Both the position numbers and the translations under genes were made by a program. From NCBI GenBank assembly GCA_037833965.1, contig AP031358.1:14144001-14208000 (forward strand): a stretch of DNA of 64,000 nucleotides, given 5' to 3'. The DNA is from Marchantia polymorpha subsp. ruderalis. Lineage: Eukaryota; Streptophyta; Marchantiopsida; Marchantiales; Marchantiaceae. Shown here one piece after another: positions 22,263 through 34,859 of the stretch. Numbering within the stretch: the first letter of the stretch is position 1; the number at the start of each line of letters is the position of its first letter. Under the pieces are notes generated by a model. It made no database searches. It worked only from the letters and a program-made list of their open reading frames with translations, and was not told the origin of the DNA.

Positions 22263-25200
22263 TTTGAAGATGCCACAAGTATGGCATTTTTCAAAAAACA
22301 ATATCTCGTGCGCCAGTTGAAGTCTGACAAATGAAAACATTTGTCAAACTTCATCAAGGATTAATAAAGACTTGCTTGTGTCCATCTGGTCTCTTGCAGC
22401 TGTTCATATTTGAAAGTGAAAGTGCTTTGGCTGATGACGAGTGTTGTGAACCACATTACCGTTACTGCATGGTGAGCGACAGTAATAAGCCTTGTGCGAA
22501 ACCATAAACGCACTGTGTTCTAAATTCATGAGCCGAGGCACGAGCTCGTAGGTGACCGATCACCTGGAGAGCAATAATCAATGGGGAAGAGCCTCTCCCG
22601 TCTCCACAAGAGGCCAGAAGGCCGAACAGTCGTGACGACGAAACCGCCGACACTTCGATCCCAGCACTGTGCTGTGCTCCATGCGAAGCACCTTTGGCTC
22701 TGGCTCTGGCTGGATCCGGCTCCTCGACTTCAAGAAAAGGCTCTGACGTTTACCGGATTCTCGATTCATGGTTCCCTCGGACTCACGCATGTCAGAGACC
22801 CGAGTCCGGGACCGACGATCGTACTCCACGGCTGGCTCGCCGCCCGAGACTCTGAAGAGGTTTTCGTTTCAGCTACAATGGAGCCAACCGTGCTTGATGA
22901 CTCGCTACACCGTCACCCGTGTCCATGTCTTTTTACCTCTCAGCTCCACTTTGACCTTACTTCCCTCCGAGCTCAAGCATCCATCCACTCTCTCTTTGGC
23001 AGTTTACAATGTTGTGCGCAGTCTCTCTGTCAGTCTGTATGTCAGTCTGTCAGCCTGTCAGTCAATCGAACGTGGTTGAATGCTCATCGACATCTTCACG
23101 GTAGATCTGTTGTAGGCAATAGATCTACCGTATCTGACAGGAGAAGGAAGCCAGCTGAGAGCACACTGAAATCCATGTACGAGAACGAACACCAGCACAC
23201 CGTTTGAAGACGAAGGACTGTCCTCCACGGGGAGTCTCTTGACCTGACCAGAGTTACGCTTTGTCTAGTAGTTGTCTCAAGAGGAGGTCGATTGATTCCT
23301 CGTACATTATTGTCTGTATAGGTTGGTTGTTGTTCGTTTGAGGCTTGTGGAGAGCGTGGTGTACCTGATGCTGTCGGTCGTTGTACTTGGAGGTCGTCAT
23401 CGTTTAGAGGAGAGTGAATCCTCGGGGGGAGTTTTTGGTCGATAATAATATTGGATCGTTATCGTTGGGAGTCCATTGGTTGGAGGTTGAAGATTTATGT
23501 CATGTGCTCTCCGATATGGAGCTGATCCTCGCACAAGCTTTCTAGATTCGTAGGCGCTTTCCAGTTGTTGTTTCACCTACTGGAAAAACAAAAATAATAT
23601 TGAATCATCGAGAGTGGACAAAATGCTGCGATGGCAGTTGTGCCAAGCTTTTATAACTTGCCATAACTGAGAAGGATGCTATTAAATTCTCGTTGACCAC
23701 TTCCGGCCTCCGGAATCGATTTCTCTTTCGGCCAAAAAGGCGATTCTGACTTGAGAAGATCTCAGACGCCCATGCAACCGCCTCTTCACAGTGGAAGTGT
23801 CTGCGATGGGTTTCTGAGCATCGTGTTCGCCATGCCTAGCAAGGAGCCTGCTGATGAGCTCGAAAGCCTTCGCCCTTCACATGATCTTCTGAGTCTGCGT
23901 GCTTGGAATTCGAGCAGCAGAGCACTAGTCCTCGACGCGTAGATTGCCCCACACTCCAACACATGTGATGCCTACCCGCCCTTCCTCCTCGTAGCCAAAT
24001 CTCTGAGATGACGATAGACCGACAGTGACATCGGAACTTTTCGACATGCTCTTCGCTCCCGGCGAAGAAGATCGTCCGCCGCAGATCGTCATATCAGATC
24101 GATTCCTGGCCCTCGCTTCTGCAAGTGGTCGGTGGTATCCTTGAAATCGAGTGTTTACCATTTCCCGAGGCAGGGTTTGGAACAAGCAAGCTCTCCTGTA
24201 CGAGGCACGAACACGCGTGTCCTTGTGTGCCACTGTAAATACTTTCACACTTTTGAAGTTCTGTTCACGCACTTCGCTTCAGCTTCCACGACAGTTATTG
24301 CTAGACAGTGACTCGTGTTATGTTTCTGCGCTGTTTCAAAATCAGTCAGCTCTATCTCATCGGCATGCCTATTAGTCTTTCCCAAGTCTTCACCCCTCTC
24401 TGTCCCTTTGGGATGCCTGTGATGCTGAACATTTGATCTCTTCCCTTCCTCGATTGGGTGGATTTATTGAGTTTCTTATTGGTTGTTAGCTGCCCTGGGG
24501 ACAAGGACTTGGCAATTGGCCATCTGTCCTTGCCTCCAGAGATGTGGCTTGCTCGTTTCACATGTGCGTCATGGGAAACTTTGTTTCCCGTTGGGCCTTG
24601 CGTGTGAGGTCTCCACAGATGAGGAGCACATCCTATTCGTACACATTCATTACGCCCTGCGAAGTGAAGTTACAGAGTTCTGGAGTTCTGGAGTTCTCAT
24701 TCATGGCCACGTATTCCCGAATCCCGAGTTCCACAACCGTCCTTTACCCTCCTAAAGGGAAGCCCATAAATGCAATGAGAAATAACAAGAGGATGGTGGA
24801 AGACTTAAAGCCTGACGGCTCAGAGTCCGCTCTTTCCACCTAGATCTCAAGACCAGTCTTATAGCAATGGCGAGAACATGCAGATGTTTTTGAGAATGTA
24901 CCGGGACACCAAATGGCCGTAGAAGAAGGGGTGTATCCAAACAGAAGGTTCAGGTTTTTCACCATGAACAAGAAGTTACATAAATATTCTCAAGTCCGGT
25001 AGAAAACATTCAAATCACCGGAGTCCATTATGTCGTCCTCGCCATTTACACATTCTAACCGTCTCTGACGCACTGCTATGTACAAGGATGGACTCCTTGC
25101 AGCCACAAATTATGAGACCCTAATATAACTGGGCGGATATCATGAATGTCACGTATATAGACAAAGGTGCAATACCACCGGAGCAAAAAGAAGACATCGC

Positions 25201-25294
25201 TACGAGGAAACAAATGATTGTATGCTCTATAATGGCCAAATACATTCCTATGATATGGATTGTGCATCTCTCACTGATCACAGGCAGTGATTCA
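22263..25294. other. Intergenic, no gene recognised
   Basis: Several open frames (for example 22581-23207 plus and 23925-24272 minus) lack domains or splice structure. A short degenerate repeat of GTCAGTCTGT words lies at 23025-23065. I can support no gene here. Confidence 0.45.
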
Positions 25295-28200
25295 TCAAGC
25301 CATGATGGGTTGTTGAACGCGAGGTACATGGATATGCCCAGGGTCCAAAGTCTGCAACTTCTGCTTTACATCGAAAAGCTCCACCTGTAAAAAACATGGC
25401 AGATTCATTGGTTCGTGGTTTCACAAACAAAAATTCAAGATTTTAGACACTGAACAAACTGATATGGCATGATTCACAAGACGCAATTTACATGCATGAA
25501 CCTTCCCAAGAAACTCGACAGAGAAGGCTCTCACCTGTAACTGGAAAGCCCTTGTTCGCTCACCGATAAGAACTCCTCTCGTTGAGTGTAGCTCCTGCGA
25601 ACAAAACAGGCCGACCAGTGTTGAAAAAAATGGCTCACGACCGACTACTATCACCATGCGAAGATGCAGTTTTATGAAATGAGCGTGGAACAATTTCAGA
25701 GATCGACTAGCTCAGTCACATTTTACCTTTTGAGTATCCTCCAGAACAGCCTTCACAAGGGCTAGGTCGTGTTCAAGCTTTAGGTTGTGAACTCTAGTTT
25801 TGTGAGCCGCATTGGAAACTTCTTCCCGGGTTTTCGCCGAGGCTGCTAAAGAGTCGTGCAACTCCTTTTGCTCCTTCAAAGCCGCAGCTAACCTCGCTTC
25901 TGCCCTTTGACGGCTTCTGAGCACAGTTTGGAGAGTCCTCTCGGCCTCATCCTTACTCCTCAAAGCTTCAGCAAGCTGACCGGCGATGATTTCACCTTTC
26001 CTGATGGAAGCTGCTAATTTCCGCTCGTGGTGCCTTCTTAGTCTCGTAACCTCCGCTGTTCGTTGCTCAGGAGTGTCCGCTTTGTGAAGCTTGGCAACAA
26101 TGCTTAGCTCGTCTTCCTCGTACTCTGGCGTCGTCCTGTTGGAAGTTGTGGTGGATGATGAAGGCCATCCCGCTGAGATCCATGAGATGCTGGAATCCAC
26201 GCTGCTTGATGAAGCAGCTACTGACTGCTCACATGTATACTGTTGTTCTTCCTGAGAACCCGACATAGATGTCTCCGCGTAATCTGGAAACTCCGAGCTT
26301 CGAAAGCTCTCCTTCCGAGGTCTTGTCTTCCTGGAATGTGATGCTTGACTCTGGCCGGGCAACGTGCCTACATCACCAACAGAAGATGCAGGACGCACTG
26401 ATGGAGCTGATACTCGATAATCCTCTGCACTTAGCAAGCCAGAATCTACTGATGTGGTTGAGCTTTGCATATCCCCTCTGATGCTCTGTGCAGTTTCATG
26501 CTGCCTCTCTTTTCCCTACCCAGGACAAAAGAGATCCAGGTACCAGGTTAGCACCAAAACCTCTAGTGTTCGCTATGGTGGAACTGCGGAAAAGCAAAAA
26601 TCACTTCTGGAATATCAAAAGTACTGTAGAAAGAGGAGAATGTCAGAATTCCGCAAAGTATGAAGTGGAAAAAGAATTATCTGCCACACAATCCTTCCGA
26701 GAGAAACAAAAAATGTAAAGGAACGAATGAAGTACCTCGAAAGTATCCAGCGCCACTGAGTCCGCCGACTTCACTGAATCCGATCTCTTCGCGAACGAGT
26801 CTCTCATAGATTCTTGACTGATAGCATATCTCTTCCTTAAAGGGATCAACCCGGAATTGGAGTCGTATAGGTGGTCATCGACAAATGCTCCAGAGCCTGA
26901 TTTTTGAGAAGAGCGATGCTCTAGAACAGATACCAAGTTACTTTTGGCGACATTGACACATGCACAAGGCATGGTCGAGCCCAGCAAACTGGGTAAGGAT
27001 CCGTGTTGACGAGAAGGTTGTTGGTTCTCCGGAGTTGAAGAGTGAGAAGGTTCGGGAGTTGAAGGTACCCCCAGCAATCCGCCCAAAGTTTTGGGGGCTG
27101 TCGATTCTTCCGCGGGTGGTAGGTACAGAACTTGAACCTGCAGAAAACCAAGTGGTGTTAATACAAACTCCCAAAGCTTCAAAAGATGTCAAACCTAATA
27201 AACACAGACAATAACTCTCACATCGGAAAATCGTTAGTCGTGTACACAATGAGTAGCAAAACTGAGAACTCACCGTACTGGAGGCTTCTGTACCACGTCC
27301 TCCATAGGCAACTAGAAATTTCTTTTCTTTCCTTTGAACAAAGACGACACTAAGACCCTGCAATTGGCGAGAAACAATGGTGGCCTCAGTATCCCTGATA
27401 ATTACGGATTTATAAAATGTTAGCGGAGGTTGTCCAACTTTCCGTAAACACATTTGAACTCTGGAACTTATTAAGACCGCGTTAGGAACTTGTAAAGAGA
27501 TGAGCGCGATTTCTTCTCCTATCGAGAAGATCTACGACTGGCAAGCGACTGACCTGGTGAGAAGTCACGGTGTCTGGTGATGCCGGTGCAACCACGGACC
27601 ATGTCATGAGCGAAATGTTTAGAGCACTGGTTTCCAAGATACCTGGATTAGAAAGCAGAATACCAGTTAGTCTGAGGCCAAAAAAAGAACTCTCGAGTAG
27701 TGGCTGAAAGGTCGGCGCAGTAATTGCAATCCCAATCCTACTAACCAGGTACGCGAGATTCTCCCCCGACGATGTACCATTTGTCTCCAACCAAAACGCC
27801 TGCGTGACCGGCCCTTGGGGTCGGAGGAAGACCCCTCGTCTTCAATCGCGACCACTCCATCTGCAGCAGACGAGGCCGGGAGTGTCATTATGTCTGTTCA
27901 AGTCAAAAGAAAACCCTGACCAGCTCTTCGGAGCAAATGCGGTCGACCTACCCGAGAGACTTTATGATTACAGATGTCAATCTGCTGGATGGAATCATGT
28001 CAGGTTGGTACAGAACGGGCGTTTATTTTCGAAATTGTTTGGAGAGAGCGACGCCATGTTGCGTCCTGCAGACGGATGCTTAAACACAAACGTTGCAACC
28101 GGACATTGTACGCAACCGCCACGAATGCAGAAAACTTACAGTGTCGAAATCCAGGGCAAAGATGTCGTTCGAAATTTTGGACCGAGTCACTCCGCCAAAG

Positions 28201-30945
28201 ATCAACAAAAATCTGTCGTCGTACATTTCGGCAATATGTTTCGTTCGAGGTGACGGGCCGTTACCCCTGCATCGGAGAAACAGACCAGTCTCAGCCCCAA
28301 GAAGGAGAATCGGGAGAATACTTCGTGTTGAGACAATTCTCGTGACTCGAAAAATGCTACTTACGATGTGTGCAGGGGTAACCACATCAGCGACTTCAAA
28401 TCCAGAATATGCAGATCATTCAGCTTCCGCCCTTTAGCATCCTCTCCTCCGAACATGATCAAGATAGAACCAGCACGAGTGACTGTCTGGCCGCTACGTG
28501 CGGACTGCAAGACACCATACTCCCTCGACGTTAGAATCTTCTTCAGTCCTACTGAAACAACGGACTGAGGTTTTTCAATGGATGTACACCACTTTTTTTT
28601 GGAGTGACTCCACATTTCGGAAGAAGTTATTACATGACATTGATAATCTATCATCCTGACTGAGCTGAGCTGAGTGGCCTGGCCTCTACGGAAAGAACGG
28701 CGAATATCCGAAATGCTGCTGGGTCTGAGAACCAACCGGAATTTCTCCCTTCGTTGCCACTTTAGTCCAGCAATCCATCTCCAAATCGAAGGACCAAACT
28801 GCAAGAAATCAAGAAATCAATATTAAAATACGAATATCCTCCACTTCCACATTTACAATCGACGTGCCTATTGTAGTTTGAATTGTAGTGTGAATCTAGC
28901 TTTGGTACATGTTTTAAGAAAGATTGGCGGAAAGATTACCAGTGACTTTATCGACAGGTGGGTCCATCTGGCCTGCGATAAGGATTACGGTTTTGCCCCA
29001 TGAGATCTGATCGTACACAACGACACACACTGTAGGTTTAGAGCAATGGCCACCGGGACGTTGGCATCGACTTCCCTCATTTAACAAGTAAGGTAGTCGA
29101 CAGAACAAAAGCTGTCTATCATCTGCAAACTCCGATGTCTATCATTCGTCCAACAATTACGGCAGAGAGCTGCAACCACAGCAAGGCCTCACCAGACTGT
29201 GGCCTTTGCATTTCGGAAGTTCCTGAGCAGGGCTTGTTTTCTGGGGCAAGCCTTTAGATGGCGCGGACGCTCCAACTCCAATGCTCGACCAAGAAAGTTT
29301 TCCCAAGTGGAACATCTATCCTCAACCAAGACAGAACACTGAGGTAAGATTTCGACTTCAATCAAAAGCACCTTCGTCTTCAGTCTCTGCACGAGGCGAA
29401 ACATGCCTTCAGGGGACTGAGCTGATTCAAGAAAGTCGTCCAACACCGTTCCATCTCTCAATTCGAATGCGGCACACGGAAGCTGGGAGTGAAACACACC
29501 TGTACATCGTTGAGCAATTCTGATCCCGTCTCACCACCAATGATGAGTAGCTTGCGACCCACGACCGCTGCGGCATGCTGCATAACCATCACGCAATCCT
29601 ATCAGCTGTCATTTCAACGACCTCGAAGGTAGCAGCATGCATCGTATTCCTCAGCCAAGCAGAACATTCTGTGCAGGGATGAAGGAAGCGACCCGCTAGA
29701 AGAACTCACATGAAACCGTGGAGGCGGTCTATTCCCGCGAGTGTGAATGCGTATCCAAGAGTTCTCATGTTCGATCTCTACGAGCTTCTTCCTGAAACTT
29801 GTGCCTTCCTCGTATTTCTCGACTGATCGCACGTCGGGCGACGGGGTGCTTGTGGTACTAGAGCTATCTTCCAACGAATCCTTCTACAAGAGCACCAGAT
29901 CTAGTGTCCATGAGTGGCAAGCTACAAATAGCATTCGAAAACAGCACACGAAAACACGAAATCCCCTTGACTCTGTCCGTCTTATGTCAGACACACTCGC
30001 AGAATAATTAGACCTCTGCAAAGAGAAAAAGAATCACGGGAGGCCTACTTCTGTGGGCTCTTACACATCCTCGTAAGAAATATTCCAAAGACATGTTCTT
30101 TGGTAATGTTTGAGTGTCGGAGACATCAAGGGGCAATTTCGGAAAAAGGTAACCGTGTGTACATAAACAGAGAAGAAACTACTACTGATATGAGTGGCCA
30201 GGGGGCCAAGAAATGGGTAGACAAGAAAAGAAAGGTGCAAGGACCATTATGCTAGAACGGTCAAAACTGCGAAGTCAAAACACGAGAAAAAATAAGATCA
30301 CAAATCCACAAAAACATGAGCTAGGGGAGAACTCAGTGCAGGACGATGGCCTCTGAAGACGGCCCTGGTCAGTCCACAAGACCGGCTCAAGTAGCAAGAT
30401 CACCGAGGTCTTCGGTGCGGACATTTGCCTGTTATAACTAAAGATAGGCAGAAGGTGTCGTATGCCGTGGGTAGGCAGGCAAGTTTCAAAATTGTCACTG
30501 CATGGGGAATTTCACATTCACCGGATCGTAAGCTACCATATATGTTATGTCGTCGTGTTTAGAGGGGGTGTGAAACAACATTTGCTCTTCTTGCCCAAAG
30601 AGAGTAATAAGAGTTGTAACATCTGACAGCTTGAATGAAAAACATGTGACTACAGTGACTGTACGAGAGTTAGAAGTAATATGTTCACCCCCTTACTGTT
30701 ACTCATTAAGTCGTGCACGGAAATGAGAGGGTTGCGTACGGTATTGGGCTAGAGTGACATCTGTGCAGTGTTAACATCTCTAACGAGATTGTGGGGGGAC
30801 GGGTGGTGATGTTTGAGAGAGCGATTTCCAGATAAACAGCGAGCAGTACCTTCCCGGAACGGGACTTGATGAAAAGCTTCAGGTGGGCAAATCCTTCACG
30901 TTTCAAGTTTCTAACTTTGTCTCTTGAGATTTGCATGGACTCCAT
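25295..30945 (-). CDS. Kelch-repeat / coiled-coil protein, ACBP4/5-like without acyl-CoA-binding domain
   Basis: Predicted 826 aa in 15 exons: 30945-30850, 29883-29710, 29577-29500, 29315-29193, 29006-28940, 28798-28737, 28504-28365, 28266-28140, 27860-27746, 27642-27554, 27357-27274, 27137-26736, 26500-25727, 25594-25535, 25384-25295. All phases join. Residues about 80-390 form a kelch beta-propeller (HAAAVVGRKLLIIGGETGSE; GSILIMFGGEDAKGRKLNDL; YDDRFLLIFGGVTRSK; GHAGVLVGDKWYIVGG). A Ser-rich linker (about 390-650) leads to a C-terminal coiled coil ending ELHSTRGVLIGERTRAFQLQ then VELFDVKQKLQTLD, a block I associate with plant cytosolic ACBP4/5. Those proteins have an N-terminal acyl-CoA-binding domain. 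Here exon 1 encodes a short basic start (MESMQISRDKVRNLKREGF), and no such domain is visible upstream. Propellers of this type bind protein partners; the partner is unknown. The acceptors of exons 4 and 5 have weak pyrimidine tracts. Confidence 0.88.
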
Positions 30946-33900
30946 CTTTGGCAGCGAGACAGACGAGAGAACTGAGTCGGTATCCGAAAGAAGCAATTTA
31001 TCGCTCCTCGCCTTCCGCGGGGTCACACATGATTGCACTCTGAGCCTGCTTCTAAGCCTCGTGACATCTCCCGACAATTCTCAACCCGTCCTCGTCCACG
31101 GACCTCTACGCCCTCGTTTCCAAGATCCACGTGTTCGCGATCACAGAACTCAGCTCGCTCTATCGCCCTCACAGCAACAGCCGCTACTCTGTCCACCTCG
31201 AAATCACTCTCGTCATCACCCTAGCAGCAACCTCAACCGCACCTCTGAAAGTCGACCCACTCGTCCTCGGGCTCGGCTCTACCACAATCACTCCCACTTC
31301 GTTTCCTTTCCTTTCAGTCTCGCGGCTCTATACTCTTGCTATTCGCAGCTCGCCTCCCTTCCCCTCAGGACAAAGGTTTAGCATCAATGCACTGGATCAG
31401 AAACCCCTGATGCCGCCCGCTGCTGGTGCTGGTGCTGCAGCTCGAGCCTTGCTCGGTGGTTCGCCCTCTCGGTCGCTCGTGAGGAAATCCTCCCGTCACT
31501 CATCTATCCCGGCAGAGAGTGAGGCAGCAGACTGTGCTGTCTCGAGAGGAGATTTCCGCTTCACGTCGCCTCTGTGGGAGAATTGAGCTCCATCCGCACT
31601 AGAGTACAGCCGAGCCATTCGTCGCAGAAAAAGAACGTGTTCTTCTGCTTTCTTGGCAGGGGATTCTCGTCTTGCTCAGATCTCTCCTCGAAATTGCTGC
31701 TGCTGCTGCGCTCCCGTTCCTCCCTTCCATCTCCGAGAGTAAAATCCTCCTCCACGACGAAACGCTGGCTGCTGCCGCTGCTGCTGCTGCAGGCTACCCA
31801 ACCACCAGAGACCGCAGGGCGCAGCAGAACTTTACATGGGAGGAGAGCCCACGACCCGGCCGGAACTGCTGGTCAGACGGGAGTCGTCTCTTTATCCGGA
31901 AGGTAAGTTGGCCACCCCACGACAATTACGCTGACCGGTTCCTGTCATTTAATGATCGTTTTCAAGCCTTGTCTGGCGGTCTGTCCAAACCAGTCACCGG
32001 TTAGAATTCTCCGGACCGTGTATTTGCAGCCACTATAATGATGAACTTTGGTGGCGCGTTATTATCGGCATATTCGAGGCACGTGGTCGGGACCGGACTT
32101 TCACTTCTCTAAACCTAATGTAGCCGTGTGCCGTCGCGACGCTCTTGCCCTGGGCCCCACCTGATTTCTAATTCTTTTTGCATTTAAAATGTCTTATCCT
32201 CCACTTTGGCGGCGTCGCGATCCCTCCGTCGCGCGCTTCTGTCCTCGAGCCCCCGATTTCCTTACCACTAAGGTAAGGTCGTTGATGTTTTCTCTCTTTC
32301 GTTCCCCCACCGAGAGGCAAAGATTAATAAAACATAAGATTTGGTGCAGATTTTAACTCGTTTGCAAATTTGTCGATATCTTGAAGGACAGGAATTTTAA
32401 GCAGGGGGGTTTTACAGTTAAGACTTTTCGAAGTAGTTTTCAAATCCTGTTAATATGGTCCTATTAACAGGCTATGGCGCTTGCTAAAAAAGAAAACAGC
32501 CAAATCATTGTCAGTTCGGAAGGCAAGGGCAATTGGAGGGAAATTGAAAATAAATTTATAGTAAACTCATCGGCTAAAATAAGATTCTTGAGCAAAATAA
32601 TGCCATTACGCTCTGCGACGGCAGTGCATCAAGAGATGTGTCAAGACCGAAAATTCGATCGTACGGATACGCGACGTCGCCAGATGAATTCCGCGACGGG
32701 GCCGAGGTCGCGATGGAAGTGGGCTCTTGAACTGGTAGGCAACTCGAGCACAGTCGAAGGATTGAGCCACATGGTTATGGCAGGCCTTCAAGGCCCGTGA
32801 TCAGTTTGCACTTTGCCAGGGGACCGGAGGTAGCCGTGTGCCGACTTCGGTTCATGGATGGGTTTGACGCCGTTTAAGACACGGGCCCACGAGAAGAATT
32901 ATATAATGGAATAACTGGCAGGAATATAATTTGCTCCTGATGTTGAGACCAATCAATGTAAACCGTATGATTGCCATCGGAAGATGCCCGCAGCCCCTCA
33001 CTGTCCCGCAATTAGTTCCAGCTCCTCAGGGAACTCTTCATGCGCCCTTGTGCCCTATCCAGATCCCGGCACCTCTTTTGGCGACGTCGTGAGCTCCGCA
33101 GACCATGGCGATGATCGAAGAATATCGAACCCGGCCCCCGCCCCTCAGCGTCCGGCTGGATCAATTTACCTACGGTCACGCCGATTTCATCTATATGTTA
33201 TTGCTTTGGAGTGAAACTCTACTGTTATCATTCAAGGGCCGACCAACTGCTTAAGGGGGGGGGGGGGGGGGGGGGATTAGAATAAATTTCTTCTGTCCTA
33301 TTGAGATTAAGTTATCCTCATGGCAAATAATATATATCCATCTTAAATGAGTACGCCTTTTTTTATCGTGCATGTCGAGTTGTTTTACAAAAATACATGT
33401 GGACCGGTGCTATGTTTATGGATGTGAGATATTCAGTAATTGCACTTTCAACTATGTTTACTACTTATTTGACCAAGTCATTGCAAATTATACTAAAAGA
33501 AGTGCATAGCTCTGAGGAGATTATTAAAACGTTACTCACACATTGAAGGATCTCTCCTTGAGGAGGGATTACAAGTACTAACTTATATTCCCTTAGTTGA
33601 TTAACTTTGTACTATGACAGTATCTCGTGACGTTTGATTTGCCCAAGAATAAAGGAAAATCATGTCCATGTGGTCTCCTGCTCAATAAGCTAGAACTGAA
33701 TCGTGCTTTATATTAATGAGCGTTTCTGAAGATGAACGAACTAAATGTAATGAACAGTTTGGGTAATTTCCGGCAGCCTTGAGCAGTCTCAGTCCACCCA
33801 GATGTAGCGTTGAAGATTGCTGCATTTATAACGAGGTCAATAACAAATAACACTTGTTGGACCTAACGAATTTCGGTGAAACAATGAAAGAAAAGTCCAC

Positions 33901-34859
33901 TGTACTGCACCGGATCAGCACAGCGCATCCGAAACTTGCCGTGTTCCGATTGCATTCTCCCGGAAGTAACATTCCCGACGTCAGATCCACATCGGCGTTG
34001 ACGAACCCGGTGAGGACCAGCACAGCTCAAGGACTGGACAAGATCCGCAAGTCCTGTACGGTGACTCCTGATGGCTTTGGTGGACATCGGAGGTGGCCAT
34101 ATTCCCTCCGGGACGGGATGAGAACATCCACAACAAAAGATTTAGATAGGCGTCAGCCGGACAACTCTTATTTGCATGAAGAGCCTCTGTTTTAATCTGG
34201 AGTTTCACCTCCTCGGGCGTGGCCCTTTATCAACTTGATGCTACTGTATTGCGAGTGTCTGTTTGTTTACGCAAATGGAATATTGGGGGGGCACTTTTGT
34301 GTGCATGCATGGCCCGCATGGAGAAGTGGACTTTGCTTTCGTTCTCTTGGATGTGAAGCATCAGGCACTGCGTCTTTTCATATTAGTCTTTTATGGTCTT
34401 GGAATAAGAATATAGCTTTTCTTTGCATGAGATGGTTTCTATTTCAGTCAGCGAAGGGAGGAGAACAGACGCCTGGCGACGTGTTTGAGTCGAGAGGCAA
34501 GTTACCCACGCAGAAGAACAAAGAGATAGGTGACATGAGGGCCCAAACCTTTTTAAACTGAGGTAGGACTACTGTGTATGGTTTGCCCTTTAGCTAGACC
34601 ATCCAGCCACGTTGAGGTTTTGCAATCAATAAAAGTCGTCTGTTGATGATTAAAAGCCACCTACCATATAATATCTCTCATTCTTGTCTAATCTAGACGA
34701 ACTCTACTACCCATATCTCCTCGCTGTTTGACTTCATCATCCTAGTTTCTTGTTTGTGTGCTTGAATTTACCTTTGTCTTCTGTTTTATATACCTGGAAA
34801 TGACACTTCTTCTTGCAAAGAAGTTGTAAAAATGACAAATCTTTAATCTTTAATCTTTA
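30946..34859. other. GC-rich upstream region of the kelch gene and intergenic DNA
   Basis: The first ~1 kb is GC- and CT-rich and would contain the kelch promoter. A plus-strand frame at 31672-31909 has CTG-repeat-coded Ala/Leu runs and ends NCWSDGSRLFIRK directly before a consensus donor GTAAGT. It lacks an ATG and could be a 5' exon of a divergent transcript. A shorter ATG frame (MPPAAGAGAAARALLGG) lies at 31410-31586. Neither has a recognised domain, and no downstream exons could be linked. Nothing is supported from 32 to 34.86 kb apart from a poly-G run. Confidence 0.4.
33255..33275 (+). repeat. Poly-G homopolymer, 21 bases
   Basis: An uninterrupted run of 21 G follows TTAA. Its exact length should be treated with caution because long G runs are error-prone in sequencing and assembly. 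Confidence 0.8.

Noticed and set aside
22581..23207. 208-codon plus-strand ORF
   Set aside because: Repetitive Ser/Leu/Val-rich translation, overlapping open frames, no domain and no splice context.
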